Origin: Tausonia pullulans
Lineage: Eukaryota > Basidiomycota > Tremellomycetes > Cystofilobasidiales > Mrakiaceae
Direction of reading: 5' to 3'
Length of the DNA: 64,000 nt
Assembly (NCBI GenBank): GCA_951802195.1
Contig: OX637637.1
Location: 372,001-436,000, forward strand
Shown: positions 13,612 through 25,922 of the stretch, piece by piece
Numbering within the stretch: position 1 is the stretch's first letter
How the letters are laid out: each line of letters opens with the position of its first letter
Translations under genes and position numbers: made by a program
The notes under the pieces: model-generated
Told to the model about the DNA's origin: nothing
The model's database searches: none
What the model saw: only the letters and a program-made list of their open reading frames with translations

Positions 13612-15382
13612 TGCAGGAAGGGGTGTTCGCTGGTTGAGTGTCGCAAAGCATTTTCGTCGTCCTTCCTTTCAGCTTTCAGCGTTTACAAGGCAAGGCTTCA
13701 CTCCATAAGCTCGGCATTGGACCGAGGTTTCTCCGATGGCCTCTTTCTCGTGAATAGGAGTGAACATCCCATAGTAAACCTTATCAGGGGGAGAACTTCC
13801 GTATGGCTTAGCGCGGTAAGAAAAAGCGAGGTCAGGCCCGCATGGCGGGCGGCATGAACCTGCGGCACCATGGGGGAGGAGGTAGTGCCGGCTTAGAGTA
13901 GGCTTCTGTTTCAGATCTCCCCACAGGCGGCTCGGATGGGCTTTTGAAGGAATTCCAGACTCCAGAGGGAGCTTTGGCCGTTCTTTTTTGCGGCCGAACA
14001 AAGCAGGCTTCACCACATTCTGGTGTCCATCGCTCTTGCGTGGTCTGAAGCTATCGGGAGGCCTTTTCGCCATCAACTGCTGCGTACTTCGGTTCGGTCG
14101 AAGCTAATCAATATTTTCTTTAGGCAAAGGGTCGCCGGGGACTTTGGAAGAACTTCAACTCTCGTTGTCCTCCACCTGTCAGATTCGCTAGCCTGCACGC
14201 AGGCTAGCATCTCCATCATACGAGTCGTCGCTCGTAGAAAGGGGTCCGGCAGTCTCTTGACATGCAAACGTTCGACTCAGCAGGGATCGTCTCCTGGTTT
14301 CGCTCCCTTCTCAGCACCTTTGCATGCGCTCGAAGCCCTGGGTATAATCCCGGTCTCTGTTGGGCATCATATGTTGATTGTTTGAGGGGCTTGTAGATGC
14401 GCGCTCCACCGTCTTGCTGGGCGTCCGCTTCCCCTGAATTGCCGCCCAACGCCAATTCTCGATGTTCAGGACAATTTCAGGATCCTTATGAGGAGCTTGA
14501 TTCAGATCAATCCTACGTCAGTGGCCGCTGCTTCTCTGTGCTTGCAAGATCGGTCGAAAACTGATTTCAGCGCTCTGCCTCAGCCGTCTCAACTCCGACT
14601 CCCTTCCTGCCTGTCCCTTTGCACGAGCGAACACCGAAGGAGCATATCAAATTCGGCTTCCTTGGAGAGACCCGGCAGTTTGCTGATAGGAGATGGCCCC
14701 CTGACGCCGAGGCCATCTCTGCTCCCCCTCGCGACCCAGATTGGTCTCGTCCAGGGCGTCATTAGGGTGACGGCAAGGAGATCCGACGTTGGCGCGAACA
14801 CGGTGGGCTCTCTCCCTCGGCGCCAATGACGTCTCGAGCATTGTCCAGAAGTCGGCCGCTATAGGCAAGACCACAGTCGCCTACGAAGCATGGTCTCGGC
14901 CTCAGCTCTTCCCTCGTTCTCTCCTATGAACTGTTTCCTGTCCAAACTCGTCGTCTCCAGCCTCGATCGATCTCCCTAAGGCTTTCAATAGAAGCTTGCC
15001 GGCTCTTGCTTCGTTTCCTTCACGCTCAGTCAACTTCTTCCTGGTCTCGATCTCAAAGAGGTCGCTAGCTGGCTTTTCTCCCGAGACATCCTACTTCCTG
15101 CCTTGAGGATGGACTAACCGAGCGCGAAAGCTCGCCGTTTGGCTTGGAGCGACGCTGTTTCATCGAGGGAGCTCTTCTTCTCTCTGCCAGCATAATACAC
15201 CTCATCCAGCTTGTCCTCTGCCACAACCTTCGCTGAAATACACTGCGCGGAAGGGTTGACAGAGAGACCAATTGATGTCATCCTCAGCCAGTCAGCGGCT
15301 GCCCAGGTCACACGTCACGATATGTGCTCTCCCCAAGGTCAGCAAGACCAAATCATTTTAAAACTCAAAAGATCAAAACCCA
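13612..15382. other. Unexplained low-GC3 island between two genes
   Basis: 1.77 kb without a supported gene. Minus-strand open stretches occur (about 13669-14073, 14902-15090 and 15114-15311) whose codons are markedly less GC-ending than those of neighbouring genes. A good donor (gttagt) follows one stretch. None shows a domain I recognise. It could be a fast-evolving or lost gene, a long non-coding RNA, or the remains of an old element. Confidence 0.35.
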
Positions 15383-17643
15383 TCATTTCCCCCTCTTGAA
15401 CGGGACCTCCTCCCGCTCCTCCACCTTCTCCTCCGCCCGCAAATATGTCGTCGAAGCGTATGGCAGCTCCTCCGCCGTCACCGCTCCTTCGTCTTCCCCT
15501 CCAGCCGAGTTAACGGACCGGTCGTTCAATGGGTACGAATGGGTACCGTCATCTCCGCCGTCGTGAGCTCCGACGAGGTCGTGGGAGGAGGACTTGCTGG
15601 GGGATATGCCGCGGGGCAGAGGGTAGGACTTCGTCCGAGAATGGGAGGTCAAGGTGTTTGTGGAGGAGAGGACGGACTTCTTGATTCCTAAGACGCGAAG
15701 AACGTCGTCTATTGAGGTGGACGTGAGACGGGAGAGTTCAGGGTTCAGTGTGGGGGGAAGAAGGGAGGGGGTAAAGAGAGAGTGAGCGGGGAAGGGAGAG
15801 GTAGCTCTCACCTTGGGATGCGAAAATGAGGAACGTGACTGACGACCAACCCCACTCTCATCAGTCTCCCGAGGTCCTTAGACGCCTGCCTACTTCTGCC
15901 ACCTGGTTCTTAACACAACTTCGACGGATACTTACAAACGCCAACGGATGAGACCGCAAGGTCTGCTGTGACGTTGGCTGTGACAAGATAAGTTAGATGG
16001 GTGGGACAGATGGCTGCTCGCATGGTGCGCAACAGGGATCAGCGGAGTGAGGCGAATGGAGCCTCACTGAAATTGTTTCCCCCGACGACCATGGCGAGGC
16101 TGCAAAGACGAAGAGCGACACGATGGCAACGCACATGGAACTTGATCAGCTGTGTGTTGCTAAAGATGAAGAAAGAAATAGGGCGAAAAACGAACATGAA
16201 CGCCAGGAGGACGACAAGTCCAAAGAGCCCAACCCGGAAGACAAGTGCCACCTGGAGGCCGCCAACCGAGGCCCCACCATAGTCTGACTTAGACTGATGG
16301 TTACCCGAAGAGTTGTTTCCTCGAGAAATTTTGCGAAGGGAGGACCAGTGCCTCCAGAGAATGATGCTGACCGAAACTGTGAGTAAGTGGATGGGAGATT
16401 GCATCCAAGATTCAGTGCCTGGCTGTGGCAAGAGTGAGGGAAACGTGGAAGAAGGACTGACTCTCAAGCACAATGATGGCGACCTCGCCTGCTGCGGATA
16501 TGTAGGTGCTCGCGGCACCAATCGAACCATGCGTGGAACTGTAGGTTGTCGGGAAGTGGGAGCATCGTGGAGGACATATCAGCGTGAGCAATAACAGGTA
16601 TCAGCCAGTTGTGATGGGTGCCCAGGTTGACGCTAGCTACCGCTAGTAGGGGTCAACGAAGGAACCAGATAACTCACGCCTAGCAGGTAGTTCAAGTCCC
16701 GACGGCACACGGATGGGACAGGTTCATGAGGCGGGAGGGAGAAGACAATGATGTGTCAACTTTGAGGTGCCCGAGCGGTGCGGGACCGCGAACTGGACCG
16801 CACGGAGACGTAGCATGGATGGAGCTGGAATCCGAAGGAATCCACTCACGCAGTAGAAGACTACCTGGAAGATGGATGACCGATCCTGAGCACCACTCTA
16901 AAATAAGCAGACAGGAACTGCCATCAATAATCTGACGCTAGACCCTTATAGCAGCAATGCACACGGACGCCAGAGTCAACGTACTGCGAGACCAGCGATG
17001 ATGAATCCTGCCCAGGTGACCCAAGGTAGTGCGAGGAGGAAAACAGTCAAGATGCGAGAATCCGAAAGTGTTTTGAACTTCCCCATAGCGGCGATAATCC
17101 GGAAGAAGACCTAGAAGGACATGATCAACGAGAGTGAATTGGGAGGGTGCGTGCGGTCAAGTTTCGGCCTGTCAGCCTCAACGCGCACCCTGTGTATGTC
17201 CGGGCTGCTCTCAGGCTGTGCTCACACGTAGGACGATACTCAAACCAGCAGATACCATCGCACACGTCTCTCCGGTGCCAGTTGCGCTTGAGAGAAGACA
17301 CACTCCGAACTTGAGTTGGTGCGGTGCAATGAGCCCCCCCGACATGAGGCTTCAAGTGGAAGCAGCAGCCGGAAGAAGGCTCAGGTGCTCAGGTATCGTC
17401 CTTCCTGCTGGAGTTTTTGGGTGGAGGGGAAGGGAAGGAATGCCCTACTCACGGTATGAAACTGGCAAAGGCCGTCACCACGAAGATCAGGAGAAGATTG
17501 TGCAGTGTCCAGTCGCGCTTGAGGCCTGCGAGAAGGATGACGGCGAGGAGTCCGCCGTTGAGAAGGAGCGTCAGGCCTCGCAGGGCGAAGTAGCCAGCGA
17601 TAGCTGCGGTCGGCTGGAGTGGTCGGGGACGGCCTGCGTCCAT
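15383..17643 (-). CDS. Multi-pass (probably seven-segment) membrane protein
   Basis: Several short exons, each carrying one or two hydrophobic segments. Exon 1 (17643-17453) encodes MDAGRPRPLQPTAAIAG and then ALRGLTLLLNGGLLAVILLAG and LLIFVVTAFASFIP. Later pieces include CAMVSAGLSIVLR, RIIAAMGKF with VFLLALPWVTWAGFIIAGLA, GAASTYISAAGEVAIIVLE, and GLQVALVFRVGLF with VVLLAFMFVFRPI. The C-terminus (about 15811-15383) is soluble, rich in Ser/Thr and basic residues. The pattern resembles the uncharacterised seven-segment membrane proteins common in basidiomycetes. The function is not known. Exon limits in the middle (about 16040-17350) are approximate. Confidence 0.65.
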
Positions 17644-18713
17644 CGTGAATGTCGAGATAAGAGAGGGAAAGGGCTGATAGGAAGAAGGAGAGAGGATAAA
17701 GGAGAAAGGTCGTGTAGGCCGCTATTGTGGAAGGGCTAGCCGAGAAGGGACCCAGTCCGTCGGAGAATCGACAACCCCGCGTCGGCTGGAGCGCGGGGAA
17801 AATTGAAGCACACTCAACGTCGTGATGGACCTCTGATGATCCCAACGCGGCCGCTGGTGCGAAAATGATGTTACATGATCGGAGCTGGCAGTAGAGCGCG
17901 GGAACACTGGCGAATCGCTCTCTAAGAGTTTGACGATCATTGCCCGCTGCTAAGCCCTCGTGCAGATCAATCTGTCCCATGCATCATGCATCGAGGCCAT
18001 GATCGACATGAGATACATGACAGCGAGCGTCGTGTCTCGTTTGCATGCCTTTGTAGACCCTTCCCCGGAGCAGGTGGGACGCTCTTTCTCATTCCGCCAT
18101 CCTCCCCTGGGCGAAGATGAACGTCTTCGAGCCGACGGGACTAGCGGCGTTCGTTGCACGGCAGCAGGGCTTCCTGCACATGCGCGCGAGCGAGCCAGGG
18201 AGCAGAAGACCGCAAAAGGGGTTTCATGTCTTCTCGGGTCCTTTCTCCCTCGGCTCTCTCCCATCCTTCTTTCACTTCCCGCCAATCAATCAATGCGTCG
18301 GAAGCAAGCGAAACAGGACAAACTCCGCGCTGCCAACTGCGCTCGGCGCCACGTGCAGCAGAGAACGTCCCAATTTGGCCATATGCTGAACCTTCCCCCC
18401 TGCCGCCAGCCCCTGCCAACACAGTCCACCTTCCTCACCTCCGTTCCCTAGTACACTCTGACCTTCCTCTGCGCCTTCTCCGCCCAAGGGCGGTCTTTCC
18501 CCTTGAGGCAACCTGGAAACCTTGTTTTCTCCAGAGCGCCATCCTTAACGCGCATCTTCCTTCCCTTCCTCCCTTCCGGCTTCGACGCTTCCTCCCCCTC
18601 CGCCGTAGCCTAGTGTTGCTCGCCTCAGTCACTTTCCGCCCCTCCGCCCTCCTGCCCTGGCTCATCTGCCACCAACTATCAACTCTCAGTCGGAAGGACG
18701 TAGACAGCAAGTT
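17644..18713. promoter_or_regulatory. Divergent intergenic region (membrane protein / MFS transporter)
   Basis: 1.07 kb between divergent start codons. The part nearest 18713 is a long CT-rich leader on the plus strand, typical of well expressed fungal genes. No gene is seen. Confidence 0.45.
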
Positions 18714-21651
18714 ATGTCGGCAGCAACTGTAACTTCGCCCGCTGTGGTCTCCTCCGCCGAATTCGAGGCGATGGAGGTGCCGACAACCCGTGATATCCCA
18801 CTCAACTCGCTCAATTTCAGCGACCCAACGCCGGCGAGCTCCATCGAGGACTACCCAGACATCAAGAAGCAGAACGCCGACGACGGCAGCGAGCCCTCGG
18901 GATCGTCGGAAAGCCAGCCCATAGAGGGCACGATTGTAGAGTACCGCATGTACAAGCGTCGGTATGTCGTCGAACGATGGATGTGTGCTGCAAGAAGCGC
19001 AACGGGCTGACGGCCCGGTCGAACTCACGGCCTTGTTTTGCTTGCAGGTGGGCTGGGCTGCTGGGTGTCTTCTTTATTAACGCTGTCGCTGGCTGCAACG
19101 GAGTGTGGTATGCTACTTCTTCATTTTCCAATTCCCCCAGGAATATCGAGGGGGGTGGCGAAAGATCCTTCTTCCCTGTTATCCCCCCCCCCTGGTCTAC
19201 CTACCGAGCGCTGGGCTGACCTCGCGCATGTCCGACCGTCCGCCTGGCGACTTCAGGTTCTCGCCCATCTTCCAGCAGGGTCAGTAGCACGAGCCTCGCG
19301 CGCCTTCTCTGCCTGAACGTTGACAGACACCTTCTGCAGCCTCGGACTACTTCGGGATCACGACCCGCCAGGTCAACTGGCTCACCAACTCGTGAGCCGC
19401 TCCTCCCTCCGGCCCGGCTTACCCCTTAATCCTGCCGCGCGCGCGCTCGGAGGCGCTAAAGCGAGAGGTCCTGACTCCTCTCCTCCTCGACCCACTCCTC
19501 TACTTCTCAGCTTCAACATTGCGGTCATCGTTTTTGGCATCATATGTCCAGCAATTATGCAGCGTGCGTCGTTTCAAAGGATCCCTAGCACCGAACTCCG
19601 CGGTGGCTAGCTCTGTAGCCGGGAGCTTTGGGCTCATCCGGTGACTTGAACGGGGCTCCTTCTGTCCCTCCGACGTCCTGCAATATTTTCTCAGGCGTCG
19701 GCGTCAGAAACACAGCATGGGCAGGCTCCATAATCCTCTTCATTTCGGCCTGGATCCGTTACGCTGCCGGCACAATGGGCCACAAGGGCTACCCCCTTCT
19801 CGTCTTCTCTCACGTGCGTCGCTCCTCTACCCAGGCGAGCTATCTGCCAGATTCTGCGCTAACCTTTGCACCGCTCGGCTATCTTTCCGCCCATGTAGTT
19901 CCTGATCGGCGTTGGTGCGTTGCCCCTCACTCTGCTACGATGGTGGTTCCTGACCCTTCTTGTTTCATCCTCCAGGTCAGACCTTGGTCGTCATCCTCGG
20001 CCCCAAGTTCTCTGAGAACTGGTTCGACGAGAAGTCGCGCACGCTCAGCACGGCCATCTACCAGATGGGTGAGCAAGGAGTCGTCTGCTAGTCAATAATC
20101 ATAGAATCTGACCTCCACCCTTTGTCCGGCGCATACAGCCGCGTTTGTTGGTCAACTCCTTGGCCAGCTTCTCTCCCCCCTGTTCACCAGCACCTCCAGC
20201 GACGTTCAGTATGGTCTACTCCTCAACTCGGCCATCTCCTCTGTCTTCTGCCTTACTTGGTCCGCCGTCCGCTCCTCTATCCCGCTCTCGTCGCCCTTCC
20301 ATGTTGACATATCGATTCTGCTCCCCCCCCCCCCCCCCCAATCAGCTTCTTTATCCTCGAGAAACCCCCGACTCCTCCGAGTGTGTGGCAGTCCCGTTCT
20401 ACTTGCCTCTCAGTAGCCTCTTCTGATCCTCCTCCATTCATACCCAGCCTTTACCGCCTCGGCACCCCCGACGCCCTTCCTCGTCGTCATGCGCCAGCTA
20501 CTCGGCCTGGTCTCCAACGAGGAACTCGGCGAGGCTCGTGCTCCTATGACTCGTAGAGAGCGCATCGATTTCTTCATCGTTCTCTTTGGCTGGGTGGGTG
20601 TCCACTCCTTGATGGTCATTGTGTCCCCGGTCTCGATCTTAACATGTTCGTCTTGCAGACTTTCGGCGCGACAGTTATGGTCACCCTCCAGACTTTCCTC
20701 GGTGAGCGCGCATTGCTTTGGATATGCTCGGATATCTTTTCTTGACATGGCTCTTTATATCCCTCTTTTCAGCTCAGATCCTCGTGAGTTACGAAACAGA
20801 AGGGATTGCCGTGATTGGTCAAGCGCTGACTCTCCCTCTCCAGGTTCCTCATGGCTACACCTCAGACGACGCTGGATTCATGGGCGCGGCTCAGGTCATC
20901 GCTGGAGTCATCACCGCCATTTGTCTTGCGGTGCGTACTTCCTTCTGCGTGTCCGTCCTGTGTGTGCCTCGGACCGACAAGCTTCGGGATTTCTTCAGCC
21001 CGTCTTTGACCGGATCCTCATCGGCCGGATGGCGATTGCCCTAAAGGTCGGAGTCGGCGCTCTCTTCCTCACCATCCTCGGAACCAACTTTGCGGGTTCG
21101 TCGAACCATCTCTCTTCCATGGCCCTTCCCCTTTCCTGACCTGATCTTCGTACTCGCAGTTAAACCCAACAACACTGTCGCTCTCTACGTCCTCTTTGCG
21201 ATCCAGGGAGCCGTTGGGTTCACTGTCGGACCGTTTGCCCTTGAGCTCTCCACCGAGCTCGTTCGCTCGCCCGAGACCATCACCATGCTTCTCTCCGTCT
21301 GGTCCGTCTGGGGATCGATCTCTTTCGTCACCAACAGACCCGCTGACACTTTCTTCTCTGTCTGTCTGTCTGTCTGTCTGTCTCCAGTGGTGCCTTCTGG
21401 GCCGTCTGCTCCGTCGAGAGTCCGTTCCCCCTCCCCCCCTTGCCCCTCTCCTCTCTCTCCACCAACTGACCTCTGCCCCCTTCCCTCTCTCTCCACTAGT
21501 CATGGGCACCCTCGCCGACAAGGAGTCCGGCGACCTCAAGAACGGCCTCATCTTCCTCACCGTCTGCGCCGCCTGCCCGGCCATCATCGCCGTCTTCCTG
21601 CAGGGCAAGCAGTCGAGGACCAAGCTGGACGCCACGAAGAGGGTGGCTTGA
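18714..21651 (+). CDS. MFS transporter of the SLC49 (FLVCR/DIRC2)-like group
   Basis: About 13 exons encode a polar N-terminal tail of about 85 residues and then roughly 12 membrane segments. The first segments read RWAGLLGVFFINAVAG and CNGVWFSPIFQQ, followed by ASDYFGITTRQVNWLTNS and NIAVIVFGIICPAI, an arrangement typical of fungal FLVCR-like transporters. A long central loop with FFILEKPPTPP and a Glu/Arg-rich stretch separates the halves; later segments include GAAQVIAGVITAICLA and GMAIALKVGVGALFLTIL-like sequence. SLC49 members move heme, choline or related small molecules in animals; the fungal substrate is not known. One intron ends in a run of 17 C, another in a TCTG repeat. The stop TGA is at 21649-21651. 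Confidence 0.8.
20323..20339 (+). repeat. C17 homopolymer in a polypyrimidine tract
   Basis: Seventeen C in a row end six bases before the acceptor cag at 20343-20345 of an MFS-gene intron. Confidence 0.9.
21357..21383 (+). repeat. (TCTG)n microsatellite at a splice acceptor
   Basis: More than six tandem TCTG units run directly into the acceptor tctccag of an MFS-gene intron, forming its pyrimidine tract. Confidence 0.9.
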
Positions 21652-22054
21652 ACGTGGCTTTTGAGAAGGGTACGGGAGAGAGGGGGAGTGCGAGAGGAGG
21701 GAAGGGAATATGGAAGGGAGGGGGAGCGGGAGATGGCGGGCGTGCAAGGATGCGCTTTCCCGTCATCCGTTATTCGTTTATATGTTTTCAATCTATTCTT
21801 TTTTGGAGAATTAATTCCTTCTTGCGAGCTGATGGTCTGCCAGAGAGGCGAAAGGTCGATTGCACACATCGGCCGCCGAAGTTGATTCGACTCAACTCGA
21901 CTCTCATTCGCGTGCTCCCTTGGGTTGCTTCGTCCTTTTTGTTTCCATAGTCGCGACCTAGATATGCCTCCCGTCCGAGGGGTCGGTTTTACACTTTCTA
22001 AAAGTACATACGTCCCCACGCATCGTTCGCTGGGGAAGGAAGGACTCGCTCCGT
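21652..22054. other. Convergent intergenic region
   Basis: Holds the 3' ends of the MFS gene (+) and the proteasome beta-3 gene (-). AT-rich near 21770-21830, as expected for polyadenylation signals. No gene is seen. Confidence 0.5.
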
Positions 22055-23190
22055 CTAGTCCATGCGCGACTTGAGGTAGCGTGTCGTGACCTCCGTCTGG
22101 GTGCTGCATATGTCCGAGGAGAGTCAGCCTAAAGAAGTCCGGTAGAGAGCAGCATTAGAGGAAAATCACACGAACATGACGTGAACGACGGCACCCCAAC
22201 CCGAAAGCGCATCCCGGTCGAGCGCGTTGAGAAGCGTCTGGGAGATGGTCTCGAAGAGATCCTCAGGCTCGAGGTCCGGCTCCCAGAGACCCTCAGCGAC
22301 TCCGAAGAGCTTTTCCGAGGCCGTGCCGGACACACAGAAGTCCTTGGGAGTCGTGATACAGCCGATACTAGAAGATGGAGGAGTGTGAGTATACATAGGA
22401 GAGGGGGAAGGGGGAGGGAGATGAGGCAGGGCGCGCACAGGTCGGTGCACGCGATAAACGGCTTGGGGTTCGGGTTGGTATCCGTCTTGGGCGGAAGACC
22501 GGCGATGACAGGCTCAATGAAGTAAGGGCCAAACCTGACAGGCAAGCGCAATGTCAGTGCCGATGATGTAGAGAGAGAAGGTCGACGAAGGGCGGAAGAC
22601 CTACCGCTTCTCGTAGAGTGTCGAAGAAACAAGGTGGCAGAACGTTTCGGGGGCGATCTCACGCTCCTCCTTCATGCGGTACATATTAACGCGGAACCGG
22701 AGAGCCTCGCGACTAGCAGCGGTGGAACGTATCGAGATGTAAGTTGGAGAGTGCAGAAAGGAGGGGAGCCGGTGACGCGTCCGTCCTTCGCACGACGTGG
22801 AGGGCCGGGCTCGCTCGTACGCCGTTGCAAGAGACGCACAGAGTGAAGACATCCGATCCGAGACCGGGGAGACCAATGAAGAGCCTGTCGTGGATGGGGA
22901 AGACCTAAGCGATCGGCCAAGGAGGTCATATCAGTTCCACGTCGAACTCGCGTCAGCGCACGCGCCCGGGCATCTCAGAAGCGCACCTTCTCAAAGTTGG
23001 TGGCGATGGTGAGAGCCTGATTTCCGAGACGGAGATCCGAGGCGATAGCGACACAGTCCTTGCCGACCATGGCCACGACGGACCCTAGAGAAGGGAAGCG
23101 CACGTGTGGAGGAGGGGAGATATCAGCATCGAGGCGGGAGCAAGAGCGGCAAAAGATCGACCGACCTCCGTTAAGCTGCATGATTGACAT
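22055..23190 (-). CDS. PUP3: 20S proteasome subunit beta-3
   Basis: The exons encode MSIMQLNGGSVVAMVGKDCVAI, SDLRLGNQALTIATNFEKVF, GLPGLGSDVFTLCASL, MNMYRMKEEREIAPETF, FGPYFIEPVIAGLPP, FIACTDLIGC, and a C-terminus ending RYLKSRMD. This is the conserved beta-3 subunit of the 20S core, a proteolytically inactive subunit; as expected there is no processed propeptide with a catalytic Thr1, and the protein begins at SIMxxNGG. At about 210 residues the length is normal for the family. It lies head to tail with the vWA gene downstream of which it sits on the same strand, with a 246-base gap. Introns are short and numerous. Confidence 0.95.
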
Positions 23191-23436
23191 GGCGAGCGAG
23201 ATCTATACGAGGAGTTGATTTCTATAGAAGGAGAGGGGGAACCAAGGAGGAAGCGTGGAGATGGAAGAAGGTTGGGAGAAAGGAAACGGAGAGGGCGCGT
23301 CGTCCTCGCCTCGTCAGCGTCTCGATGACGGGCTGGTGCGCAGGCTTTGCGTCGTCAAGCGACTGACCTCATAACTCAATCATTCATAAGGCCACGTTAA
23401 CAGCATAAATGGACAAACCAGACTATTCTGCCACTA

Positions 23437-25594
23437 TTAGTGCCCGAAAAGACCTCCAAACTTCGACTTCTTCTTGCCAGGGACAGCGCCGCCGCCATAG
23501 GCAGGCGCTCCTCCTCCGTACCCAGGTCCTCCGCCGTACTGCTGCTGCTGATGCTGAGCCTCGTCACCCTGGTCGTGGGATGAGTCGATGGCTCCCCTGT
23601 AGGTGGCAGGGAAGGGTGGAGGCTGGGGTTAGCGAGTTACTTCGAAGAGGTGAGGCGAGAGGCGGGGATTTGCTCACATGAGGAGTTTGATCATCCATCC
23701 CTCCGGGGTCAGGTCATTGCCTGTCTTCCGCTTCATCTCGTCGGCCTCGCTCTCAAAGTTCGAGGTGCAGTCCTGACGAGATGGGGAGTGAGTAGGAGAA
23801 ATTAAAGCGGGTTTCTTATACGTTTCCGCGAAGCCACCGCTAACTCACAACGAGGTTTCCGATCTGGGGGTCGGCATCGATGCGAGCAAGGAACTCGAGC
23901 GCCTCAATGTCCGTGCCGACCTAGATTTCATGAAGAATCAAACGAAGAGAGAAAGCAGCAGCGATGGTGAGACAGTCAGGAATCCGGCGGGTGACCATGC
24001 AGGCTGTCCAACCCAGCCACGCACCTGAGCAATCTGCAGCGAAAAGGCATCCGGGCCATAGCGAGTCCTTTTAAGCCGCTGATTGGCATCTTTGATAACG
24101 CGCGTGATCTATTCGCGGGGCAGGTGACGGCGCACGTTAGCCTCGACGCCCCTACTAGACACGTTCTACACAAAGCAATAGATTTAGACGTACGAGATCT
24201 CCATCAGAAGGTTCGCCATCCGTCACCAGAATGCACAAAATTGGACGAGTAAGCCTTCCTTGTTCAGCTGGACCGAGGAGCATCGGCTCGAGGATCTTGG
24301 AGCGAAGGGCGCCGCCGAGAGGCTACAACGTAAGGTCGTGAATGGTCAGCGCATGGCCTGATTCCGCCGCTTACGATGCAGACTAACAGTCTGGTACTTG
24401 TACTCTATGCCCTCAAGCAAGCGCATGGCATCCTGCTCGTTCTTGAGGTTGTTGCCTTGGCGGCTCGAATTAAGGAAGCGGACCTGCAAGATGAAAATCC
24501 GTCAGCCCGAGCGGGCGACCGATCAACAAGAACAGGACGAGGGACGCACAGAGATGCCATCTGCATCGAAGAGAGCAGCCGTGGTGGCCACACGAGAGAC
24601 AATCAACTGGCGAGGCGATCGTCGTCAGCTACAAGGTCCAATCGACGATAGTGGACATCTAGAAACTCCCACGGCCATTCCCGCAAACTTTTCGACAACT
24701 CATTCTTGTATCTCGAGTAATTGTGCCAGATTTCTCTACAATGGAAGACTTCATCACTCACGTTGAGGTCATCCAAGCGCTCTCCGTTCCACTTGGTGAA
24801 GGCCATGCTGCCGGAGTCGTCAAGCAGGAGAGCGACGTCAAAGAGCGCGAGCTTGGCCTAAGGAGGCCAAATCCATATCGAAGGCATGTGAGGTAACGAG
24901 AAGGAGTGCAATTAGGTGAGTATGGACCAAGTGATGAGAGCGATGCGATGCAAAGGGTGAGTACACGTGTCACAACCGCACGCCGAGGAGAGCACCGCCT
25001 CGGACCCCTTCGAGATCGTGCCTTCTCACTCACCAGCATAATTGCGTTCTCGCGTTGCAACCTGTAAAGTTTGGCGACTTGGTCCAGGGCTCCGCTCTGA
25101 GCGATCCGCTGAGCGATGGGGCCGAGCGAGCCGGGAGGGTAGAAAGCCGCGAGTCCTTGCTATTCGGCGGGTCGCTTAGCCCTGCGAACTTGATACTATA
25201 GGGGAAGAAGACCTACGTCTTGGACAGCCTGCTGAAGGACACTCTCAATGCCACGGACATCAAAGGAGGAGCCGGAGCCGCCTGCAGGAGCCTGCTGCTG
25301 CTGCTGCTGGGTGTATTGGCCAGGAGGAGGACCGGGCGGGGGGGCCCAGTTGCCCTGCTGCTGCGGGTACTGCTGCTGCTGGTATGGTTGCTGCTGGTAT
25401 TGCTGCTGCTGAGGGGGAGGACCCTGCGGAGGAGCTTGCCCTCCCGGGGCAGGCTGGCCGTACTGCTGGCCGGGAGGAGCGCCTGGAGGAGGTTGGTAGG
25501 CTTGATACGCGGCCATTTTCGAGGCAAGTCCTTCAGCGTAAGTTTCAGTGTGAGCCTGGGTAAGGCAGGGATCTTAAATGTTCTTCGTACCCAT
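23437..25594 (-). CDS. vWA-domain protein with Pro/Gln-rich N-terminus (copy A)
   Basis: The start codon is placed at 25594, in a 4-base coding exon followed by a 60-base intron, because this gives MGLASKMAA, identical to the start of the second copy at 58-60 kb; an in-frame ATG at 25516 (MAAYQAYQ) is the alternative. The N-terminal 90 residues are Pro/Gly/Gln-rich with CAG-type repeats. Then come a helical stretch, AKLALFDVALLLDDSGSM (vWA MIDAS DxSxS), WNGERLDDLN, FLNSSRQGNNLKNE, and ILVTDGEPSDGD, the second metal-site strand. The C-terminus carries LTPEGWMIKLLMG and ends in a basic KKKSKFGGLFGH. Fungal proteins of this type are uncharacterised; an adhesion or scaffold role in the cytosol is only a guess. 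About nine exons. Confidence 0.8.
25292..25309 (+). repeat. CTG/CAG triplet repeat in copy A of the vWA gene
   Basis: Six CTG units on the plus strand (CAG in the gene) encode a glutamine run. More CAG-rich stretches follow to about 25410. This region is likely to vary in length between strains. Confidence 0.8.
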
Positions 25595-25922
25595 TTTGAA
25601 GATGAAGTGAGAGATTGGAGATGGTGGTTTGGAGCTTCTCTACTTACCTCGCGTGGAGTGGAGCCTCGCTTCTCGGCTGGGCCCGCCCGCCGCCTCTGTG
25701 AGCTTGATCTGCGCACAGCCGGGCGGCGGCAATCACCAGGCAGTGCCGAGATGAGCGATTTAAGATCACCGCCTCATCGAATCGAGACATCTCTGACGTC
25801 TTTGTCTTTCAAACCTCTTCTGAATCTTTATACAAGTTGAGGCGCTCAATGTGTATCAACAAAGGATAACCACATTTCGCCTCTCACCCCTGAACAAGCC
25901 CGATCCTGTTCTTCCACCGCAA
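25595..25922. other. Spacer between the permease gene and the vWA gene
   Basis: Both neighbours are on the minus strand, so this 328-base gap holds the end of the permease transcript and the promoter of the vWA gene. No coding signal. Confidence 0.4.

Noticed and set aside
14266-14290. GTTCGACTC resembling the B box of a tRNA gene
   Set aside because: No matching T stem, A box or acceptor stem at the right distance.
21357-21383. The TCTG repeat as a telomere-like or satellite sequence
   Set aside because: Only about 27 bases long and placed inside an intron of an ordinary gene.
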